Notes under the pieces: generated by a model | Database searches by the model: none | Told to the model about the DNA's origin: nothing | What the model saw: the letters and a program-made list of their open reading frames with translations, nothing else | Assembly (NCBI GenBank): GCA_964017195.1 | Contig: OZ024895.1 | Location: 33,462,690-33,526,689 of the forward strand | Length of the DNA stretch: 64,000 nt | From: Siderastrea radians | Lineage: Eukaryota > Cnidaria > Anthozoa > Scleractinia > Rhizangiidae | Reading direction: 5' to 3' | Program-made: the position numbers and the translations under genes | In this document: piece by piece, positions 59,901 through 64,000 of the stretch | Position numbering within the stretch: position 1 is the first letter of the stretch | How the letters are laid out: each line of letters begins with the position of its first letter

Positions 59901-62900
59901 GATGCACAGCATTCTCCATCATAGGCCCAACACGGCACCCATATGGGCCTATTTGCGCTAATACTGTTACCACCAGTTAGCCGACAAATGTACCTGAAAA
60001 GACCTTACAGGGCCCGGGAAGTTATCAGTAGTTTCGAAAAAAAACATGCCCCACTCTTAACCTTCTTTTAAAGGGAATTTATGCTAACAACGTATTCAAG
60101 GTGACTGACCATAATTATCAGTTTGTGCTCTTTGTGAGTGCTAACAAATATGTATACCGTATTGAAATTTTTAAGCTCATTTTACAATTCATGTAGCTTG
60201 ATTTTGGGGACAAAACCGTTTTATCAATGGTTTTGACGTCGTTACTGAACTGCAAAACGCCTTTTTTTCGCCAGTGCTCAAGCAATTTAGAACCCAGCCT
60301 CAGCTAAAAAATAGCCGTTCTTATTAAAAGAGTGGGTCACTGTAACTTCTAGTAACTGTTTACATTTTTCTCAGGTATCTTACGGTTCAACGTCCCCAGT
60401 TCTATCAAAGACGGCGGAATATCCCTTGTTCTTTAGAACAATACCATCAGATACGGCATGCAATAAAGCCCGTATTGCCCTGATGAAGAAATTCAATTGG
60501 AAACAAGTAGGACTGATAGGAAAGACTGACATAATTCATTCCGAGGTAGGCTATGTGAAATTTATTATTACTGTTTTTAAAAGGGATCAAGGTTGTAGTT
60601 TTTATAAAATGCGACGCCATTTAAATGAGAAAGAAATAAAGGGCGAACCAAACCCCAATTAGCCTGCAAATTAACGAGATCACTTTAATTCGGTTTGATA
60701 GAACACTGGCTCCGTGTCCAACCATTAATTTTTAACTACAACTTTAACGTTTACTGGTTTTAAATCAACTTGAAATCTTTAAAATGTACCAATTTTCTTA
60801 ACTATTCAGCTTAATTCTCCCTCCTCGGCCCCATTCTTTCTCTTAAAAAATTATAACAGTCATGAAGAATTATCAAAGTTTTGCTTAGCCTTTACTCCCA
60901 AACTGTAGGGGCATTTTTTGATTGTGTGAAACCTCAGAAAGAGAACAAAAGACAAAAAGCTGCTTTGAGGTGTATAGAAACGCCCCCTTAACCAAGATGG
61001 CTTCTGCCTTCAAACAGTTTCCTTGAACCTCGCTGGCATCTATTTATCGCCAATCGCTTGCTGATATCGAGGTGGACTGAGAAGCGGTCGGGTGACCGAT
61101 TAGTGCAGTAATTTGTTTTTCTTTTTCAAGACTACTGCTGACTTACATGAAAAACTAGCAGAAGCAAATGTTAGGATACTCACATCCGAAACGTTTGTCG
61201 GCGATCCTACATCCCAAGTCAAAAGTCTTAAGGTAAGTTTTTCCTCACTAAGCAGGGGCACTCCTTGAAATGTTTGGCATGTTTGGTGGAGGCCTGTGGC
61301 CCGCCTCTTATACCCTTTACCTATCTTCAGACGGAGGAAAGCATGCCATTTTCCCTACCCAGTTTAGACCTGTGTCTCAAGGTATTGCCCCTTCCAAGCT
61401 AAAATAACAAAAATCCATACTCTAGTTCAGACTAACAGTGAAATTATACACAATCTCGACGAAAAGACATTCACAAAGTCATCGAGCAAAAGACAAGGAC
61501 TCCACTGGTGGTCGGTGGGAGCGCGGTGGTGTAGTGGTTAGTGCGTTGGACTTCAGATCTGAAGGTCGGTGGTTCGACGCCCAGTCCCTGCCATCGTGTT
61601 TTTCCTTAGACAAGATACTTTGCTCCACATTGTCTCTCTCCACCCAGGTGTATAAATGGGTACTGGCGACTGCTGGGGGGTAACCATGCGATGGACTAGC
61701 ATCCCATTCAGGGGGGAGTAGCAATACTCTCAGTTGCTTCATGCTACAGAAACTGGGATAAACTTTGGCAGTGTGGGTCTCCTTGGCCCGAGTGCGACCT
61801 TATCCTATCCACTGGCGGTCGAGAGTATTTCTTAAAGCTTACTTCTTATTTGAACACAGGATAAAGACGTCCGGATAATATTGGGAAATTTTGACGAGAG
61901 AAGCGCAAGAAAAGTATTTTGTCAGGTACGTCCATTAAAAAAGTATTCACTTCAAGTAGAGATTGCAGTCTTTCTATTTAAATGTAACGTTTTGGCTATT
62001 TCACTCTCAATAAATTTCCCTTTTGTTTTGGAGATCATATTTTGCTGTCGCGAAATGTAAGGCAGTCTTTATTTTTCTCTTACGACGCGACCGGTTAGAG
62101 AGCCATGCATGAGCAGTTCCACAATCACATGCCTCGTGGAACGAGCATGTAGCTTTCACTTTGTCATGAAATGCAATTTTGTGCATGGGTATGCACCCGT
62201 GGCCGTTTTATTTTCCACAAACCATGACCAAAACGGGGGGAGGGGGTGGACGATCATCTCTGACACTTTTATATGGGAGTCCTCTCCAGTTCTCCCTCTC
62301 CCATCCACCCATCGACCCTTACCTTTTAAAAATATCACATTAAATATAGCTTTAATCCACTAAGATCTTATCGATTCTATTGCTTGAGCATCCCACTGCC
62401 CATATCGCTGTGTCCTCACGTATTCTCTCTTCAGGCGTATCGCACTGGTTTGTACGGTGCACGCTATGCTTGGCTTATACCAGGATGGTACGGCAAGGAC
62501 TGGTGGAAGAAAAACTTAACAGAGGAGTCACTGGCTTGCACTGTAGATGAGATGGACGAAGCTGTCAAAGGTTATATCGCTTGTGACAGTGTGAAAATGA
62601 GCCCTTATAACATTGCCACTGTGTCTGGGCAGGTAAGAGATGTATGAACTTAACCTTATTAACCTGTTCTAATTGGTTCATATGCATTGGCTTCGTCGTT
62701 ATGCTCTGAGCCTTTTTCAGGCTCATTAATGTCACGTGCCTAAATAAGGGTGATCTTGATCTTGATCTTGCCAGAGTGATTGCTTTGGTGCTGACGTCAT
62801 TATTCAGATCTTGCGTTTAGAAATTCACCAGATTAAAAACAGATATCTTAACTAAAAGGAGCAGCGTGCAAAATTTAGTTATCGTCTCATGTTTGAAAGG

Positions 62901-63692
62901 AAGCAGTCTCAAAACATGCCTCAAACGATGTATGCAAACGTTGCAGACCTTTATATGGCTGGGTAGCAGCTCTTGCCACACAGCTATACTAATGTTCGCG
63001 AATCTCATTCAATTCTCACGAATTCTTTTATGTATGCCAGATACAGTTACTAACTGGTAACATCACTCTATGACTAGGCTGCGATAAATTGTGCCAGTAT
63101 GGAGATCAAAAGAACGCCAACGCAGACAAAGAAAGTTAACTCTATTTAGCCTGAGGGAGGGGACACGAATTTGAACTTTTTAACGTGTTTTAATTTGCAA
63201 GCAAAGGCCATCGAATCCTCTGACTTTTCCTAAAATTTATTTGGAAACAATTTGGTATGCCTTGTCATTGTTCATCGGCAATTTGGTATGACATGTTTTC
63301 GTTCATCAAATTCCATGTTGCTATGGAACCATATTTTGATATGCAGTTTATTCAGAAATAAATAAATATTCTTGTGTTAAATGAAACTTGTCTTAAACTT
63401 CATTGAACCAAGTCTGGTACATTTTTAGTCCCAGCGCTTTTGCGCTTTCTTTCAGACGCCCAAACAGATCAGTTCTCGATACCAGATAAAAACAGGGAAA
63501 ACACTTAAGTCCACGGACGCTGGATTTGCATACGATGCTGTGTGGACAATAGCAATTGCACTGAACAGAACTGAAGAATACCTGAACAGAAAAAAATCGC
63601 CTTTGTCCATAAATAAGTTCACTTATGTCGATAAAGAACTGGTGGAACACTTCAAAGTGGTGATCGAGGAAACAAACTTCACTGGCGTAACA
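40584..63692 (+). CDS. GABBR2-like: GABA-B receptor subunit 2-like, 5' part (runs off the window)
   Basis: Class C GPCR that in animals forms the GABA-B heterodimer at the plasma membrane; only the N-terminal Venus-flytrap domain is in view. Exons: 40584-40832, 42540-42677, 60375-60545, 61131-61232, 61860-61925, 62435-62632, 63456-63692, all with GT/AG junctions and all phase 0, totalling 387 codons. Words such as WNLIT|VSYGSTSPVL, FFRTIPSD, DVRIILGNFDERSARKVFC, YGARYAWLIPGWY, FAYDAVWTIA and ETNFTGVT follow the family. The GNFD segment, the TVSG/TPKQ segment and PGWY...WW are closer to subunit 2 than to subunit 1, which has Tyr where Asp stands here. The seven-helix region and tail lie beyond the window. 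Cnidarians have several such paralogs, so the symbol is a family label. Confidence 0.88.
41630..41836. repeat. Dispersed MITE-like repeat, copy 2
   Basis: Shares ACATGCACATTCTCCTCACT, TGGTGGTCATTTCCTTTATT and CAGGAGAAATTAACTGCTTC in order with the copies at 36646 and 47150. Confidence 0.5.
42540..42677 (+). other. GABBR2-like exon 2
   Basis: 46 codons, CRADHASRALFEMINRQPTK through IALLGAGCSVVSERIAEEAK and TWNLIT. The GCS and the AE...WNL words are those lining the ligand pocket in subunit 1. Donor GTAAGT; the next coding exon is 17.7 kb away. Confidence 0.88.
46379..46830. repeat. Diverged tandem triplication, about 150-bp unit
   Basis: Two units share ATTCAGACGAGAATGA at 46545 and 46696, plus CAGTC(T/C)ATGAAT, ACGGTGATAACT and an AGCxGCTC block; a third, more diverged unit lies to their left. 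Confidence 0.6.
47150..47397. repeat. Dispersed MITE-like repeat, copy 3
   Basis: Shares TGCATATTCTCCTTACTGTT, GGAGATCACTTTCTTTATTC and AAAGAGAAATTTCATCTTCA in order with the copies at 36646 and 41630. Confidence 0.5.
48465..49505 (+). CDS. Class A (rhodopsin-type) GPCR, single exon, 346 aa
   Basis: Seven-transmembrane receptor of the plasma membrane; the ligand cannot be told from sequence. N-glycosylation sites are at NSS (3) and NKT (36). Landmarks: TM1 Asn in VANVMVF (N60), TM2 LATSDL (D88), Cys before TM3 (C116), ERY at 143-145, TM6 CFAP (257-260) where CWxP is usual, and DPVIY (297-301) for NPxxY. Extracellular loop 2 appears to lack the Cys that normally pairs with the TM3 cysteine. 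The tail is Arg/Ser-rich. An upstream in-frame ATG is not needed; Met1 precedes a short N-terminus typical of the class. The gene is intronless and lies inside intron 2 of the GABBR2-like gene on the same strand. Anthozoans have large families of intronless class A receptors, so orthology is left open. Confidence 0.92.
   Translation: MENSSQGLLTTPENDLIKVCQHLPLRVNTVPYSPDNKTFIVTVFTCVFIGLVCPCAIVANVMVFLGILRKSDLRNVYNTSILFLATSDLLTGLITMPTFLVYQGSKLVKREDEFSCTALVLYTFTTFLFTGLSVVTIILITLERYLAIFHPFKYRDYVTKRRIAVAISVVWIVWTAFIILARLSPGASAGMYSAIAAAMLVPCILLTFFVYCKVYVLTRRVRLSIGHELSGPRNAEDIQETKSSRTVAYIAFAVVLCFAPTLAIAVAYQTHSISLNYFYHLLYPLTDTAVLLTPIFDPVIYVLRSSNVRRSLCEFVRERSESMQSSRARTQTGPTATTGLEMAVQS
49621..49626 (+). 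promoter_or_regulatory. Candidate variant poly(A) signal for the GPCR gene
   Basis: ATTAAA 116 bp after the stop codon. The first canonical AATAAA downstream (49988-49993) falls inside the left arm of the neighbouring transposon. Confidence 0.35.
50047..50620. repeat. Left subterminal array, seven 92-93-bp units
   Basis: CACTGTGACAGTGACGGAAA starts at 50047, 50132, 50225, 50317, 50410, 50502 and 50594. Each unit carries the odd-centred palindrome CACTGTGACAGTG and an ATATAAACCCCTTT block. An ORF over the first units is only the repeat read through. Confidence 0.95.
50866..51735 (+). CDS. Transposon ORF fragment with CPxGH motif, 289 codons
   Basis: Residues about 21-257 come from the unique centre of the element and look like genuine protein: CPQGH at 47-51, PFILSHKSG at 71-79, then an alpha-helical stretch. 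The C-terminal 33 residues are encoded by antisense of the right arm and cannot be original. In the left arm the frame starting at 50787 (MKLSKGIQGYLANL...) reads LPNPSTYCNGEKKYPVAEDR and would run naturally into VWDPFVPRKLYG of this frame if it were shifted by one base; a run of seven A at 50902-50908 is a possible cause. The likely source is the N-terminal part of a larger transposon protein, truncated here. I cannot name the family with confidence. Confidence 0.5.
   Translation: MFYPIQVPIATEKKSIPSLKIVWDPFVPRKLYGRDSVVLLVSRVYVCPQGHEIPAHDPRILNSLPNDKNIPFILSHKSGVTIGFMNQVNSLASSGMNFSEIEKYFAQHYYDRHWFQEKNWHDDLKIVKEGMSTDSPTIEDITQEHFPDPAEWHIIARSRLGVESALGLFTIFFYSWNERKEQKYPKGVITPISHYATKWRQSAFQPTSERFGLKCSASIPVEIKSDISQFLSAGMDVPELHSLLAQPGVSGSQEGTNNLQRRDTFFLRCNRYLDWVKQVLGRVVLAQNS
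51955..52335. repeat. Right subterminal array, five 92-93-bp units
   Basis: Reverse complement of the left array with five CACTGTCACAGTG palindromes. The difference of two units accounts for the shorter right arm. Confidence 0.93.
52655..53035 (+). repeat. Satellite units of the 106-bp family flanking the gap
   Basis: Before the gap GAATGAAATCCCACGTTGTG and TTCAAATGAAAGCTA, and after it AAGGTGGTTCTAACTTTTCA and ATTCAAATGAAAGCTCT, are all parts of the unit seen at 9134-9811, in the same orientation. Confidence 0.7.
52745..52944. other. Assembly gap, 200 N
   Basis: Exactly 200 N; the true length is probably unknown. It sits inside a satellite array and 234 bp beyond the right end of the long-TIR transposon. 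Confidence 0.99.
53840..54020 (-). repeat. Two satellite units of the 106-bp family
   Basis: Recognised by AGGATTTCATCCATGCAGGC, AGTTAGAACCATCTTACACA, GCACTGCTGAGTAAATTCCA and TTTGAATGGTCAAACCTT, the reverse complement of the unit at 9134-9811. Confidence 0.75.
54260..54281. repeat. (AT)n microsatellite
   Basis: Eleven AT units. Confidence 0.95.
56049..56459 (-). mobile_element. Retrotransposed fragment with 13-bp target duplication
   Basis: TACTCAGACAGAT occurs at 56036-56048 and 56460-56472. The 411 bp between is markedly G+C-richer than its surroundings. On the minus strand it ends in CCGAAAACAAAAA just before the target duplication, an A-rich 3' tail, so it reads as a LINE-mobilised insert in minus orientation. 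Minus-strand ORFs contain words like RAIRLQQLRQNLPSRIALV, which may be the end of a retroelement protein. The plus-strand ORF over it is the complement and should not be taken as a gene. Confidence 0.8.
56928..56990. repeat. (TTA)n microsatellite
   Basis: About 20 units; reading frames across it give poly-Leu or poly-Tyr and are artefacts. Confidence 0.97.
57309..58635. mobile_element. Nested palindromic MITE cluster, 1327 bp
   Basis: Outer inverted repeats begin TTATTATATAGACAAGAGTG at 57309 and end with the reverse complement at 58635; pairing continues for over 100 bp on each side (ACTCGAGTGGCGTATTTTCC is shared). Inside, a second palindrome (about 57463-57837) has ends ATACTCTTGTC/GACAAGAGTAT and contains four alternating copies of an ATATGAATTTTATTTT-bearing module. 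No transposase is encoded. Confidence 0.8.
58682..58741. repeat. 18-bp-stem inverted repeat
   Basis: TAGCCTGTTCCAGGCGTT and its reverse complement are separated by about 23 bp. The two halves look like ends of a MITE collapsed to a hairpin. Confidence 0.7.
58742..60374. other. Right end of the GABBR2-like intron 2
   Basis: No gene is recognised. ORFs near 59274-59540 on both strands overlap and lack domains. Confidence 0.45.
60375..60545 (+). other. GABBR2-like exon 3
   Basis: 57 codons, VSYGSTSPVLSKTAEYPLFF and then RTIPSDTACNKARIAL. It continues exon 2 without loss or gain (WNLIT then VSYG), showing that no coding exon is missing in the 17.7-kb intron. Donor GTAGGC. Confidence 0.9.
61131..61232 (+). 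other. GABBR2-like exon 4
   Basis: 34 codons with DLHEKLAEANVRILTSETF and GDPTSQVKSLK, the S-F-x-x-D-P-x-x-x-V-K-x-L-K word of the family. Confidence 0.9.
61519..61810 (+). mobile_element. tRNA-derived SINE, full-length copy
   Basis: Starts with a tRNA-like head: A box GTGGTGTAGTGGTTAGTGCG and B box GGTTCGACGCC at 61571. The body TCTCTCTCCACCCAGGTGTA and tail GCGATGGACTAGCATCCCAT match the copies near 7.4, 23.1 and 28.3 kb. The anticodon arm is replaced by a perfect CTTCAGATCTGAAG palindrome, so it is not a functional tRNA gene. It ends about 50 bp before the next exon. Confidence 0.82.
61860..61925 (+). other. GABBR2-like exon 5
   Basis: 22 codons, DKDVRIILGNFDERSARK and VFCQ. The Asp after NF occupies the place of the GABA-contacting Tyr of subunit 1. 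Confidence 0.9.
62435..62632 (+). other. GABBR2-like exon 6
   Basis: 66 codons with AYRTGLYGARYAWLIPGWYG, WWKKN, and EMDEAVKGYIACDSVKMSP ending TVSGQ; lobe 2 of the flytrap domain. Confidence 0.9.
63456..63692 (+). other. GABBR2-like exon 7, last in window
   Basis: 79 codons, TPKQISSRYQIKTGKTLK through GFAYDAVWTIAIALNRTEEY to ETNFTGVT before GTAAGT. The next exon should start with the GHVxF-type word of the family and lies beyond 64000. Confidence 0.88.
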
Positions 63693-64000
63693 GTAAGTAA
63701 AGAGCTAAGTTATACAGCTCTCAAATGATATTAAGTAAAGGCCGGTTTACACATGCGATGTTTTGTGCGCTTAAGCTCCCGATGAAAATCGCCAGTGCAA
63801 ACTATAGCTCAGGAGGTTTTCGTGCAATTTGTCGCCACGATATTGTGGACGTTTCGATCATGTTCGAACCTTGGTGCAATTGGCGGCGACTTTTGGAAAG
63901 TTCCAGGAAATTTCGCACTCGAATCTCAGAGAAATCGCAATAAAAATGATCTTCGTGATATTTTCTATTTAATTTCAGTTTACTTTACTTCATTTCATTT
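63693..64000. other. Start of next intron
   Basis: Contains GGCCGGTTTACACATGCGAT, which reads like the end of a MITE, and a TTCATTTCATTT tract at the window edge. No exon is seen. Confidence 0.4.

Noticed and set aside
61519..61590. Functional tRNA gene
   Set aside because: Boxes A and B are present, but the anticodon arm is a palindrome that does not form a proper stem and seven-base loop, and the sequence continues into a SINE body.
1..64000. CRISPR arrays, operons or bacterial defence systems
   Set aside because: The sequence is clearly a spliced animal genome; the repeats are satellites, microsatellites and transposons, not regularly spaced direct repeats with unique spacers.

Overview
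This is eukaryotic, intron-rich, AT-rich DNA. The gene families (a cell-surface receptor tyrosine kinase with Ig and FN3 domains, a class C GABA-B-type receptor, an intronless rhodopsin-class GPCR) and the many palindromic MITE-like repeats, tRNA-type SINEs and an approximately 106-bp interspersed satellite suggest an anthozoan cnidarian, most likely a stony coral. The species assignment is inference; nothing in the window names it. One 200-N scaffold gap lies at 52745-52944.

Layout. Positions 1-19 kb are gene-poor: one unrecognised small ORF with a poly(A) signal (1614-1934), a decayed Tc1/mariner element (about 2383-3976) that is itself interrupted by a 170-bp insert, a SINE tail, satellite arrays, a nearly 1.2-kb palindrome (11218-12411) and a smaller one near 18.7 kb. 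Positions 19.6-35.0 kb hold a complete receptor tyrosine kinase gene on the plus strand. I reconstructed 21 coding exons whose phases all agree, giving 1284 codons: signal peptide, three Ig-like domains, four FN3-like domains, a Ser/Thr/Glu-rich stalk, one transmembrane helix, a tyrosine-containing juxtamembrane region and a kinase domain. The DFG motif of the kinase reads DFR. Several of its introns carry mobile elements, including a foldback element with 9-bp target duplications.

From 40.6 kb to the right edge runs the 5' part of a second plus-strand gene, a GABA-B receptor subunit 2-like protein. Seven exons encode a signal peptide and most of the Venus-flytrap ligand-binding domain; the rest lies beyond the window. 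Its second intron is about 17.7 kb long and contains a complete single-exon class A GPCR gene (48465-49505, same strand), a 2.6-kb transposon with about 1-kb terminal inverted repeats and an 8-bp target duplication (49869-52511), the assembly gap, a retrotransposed fragment with 13-bp target duplications (56049-56459) and a nest of palindromic elements (57309-58635).

The best candidate for something undescribed is the 49869-52511 element: TIRs that themselves carry arrays of a 92-93-bp repeat (seven units left, five right), an 8-bp duplication, and a central 710 bp with an ORF bearing a CPxGH motif that looks like a captured piece of a larger transposon protein. All three receptor genes sit in the plasma membrane and receive extracellular signals, but nothing here shows that they act in one pathway; their proximity is probably coincidental apart from the physical nesting of the GPCR.
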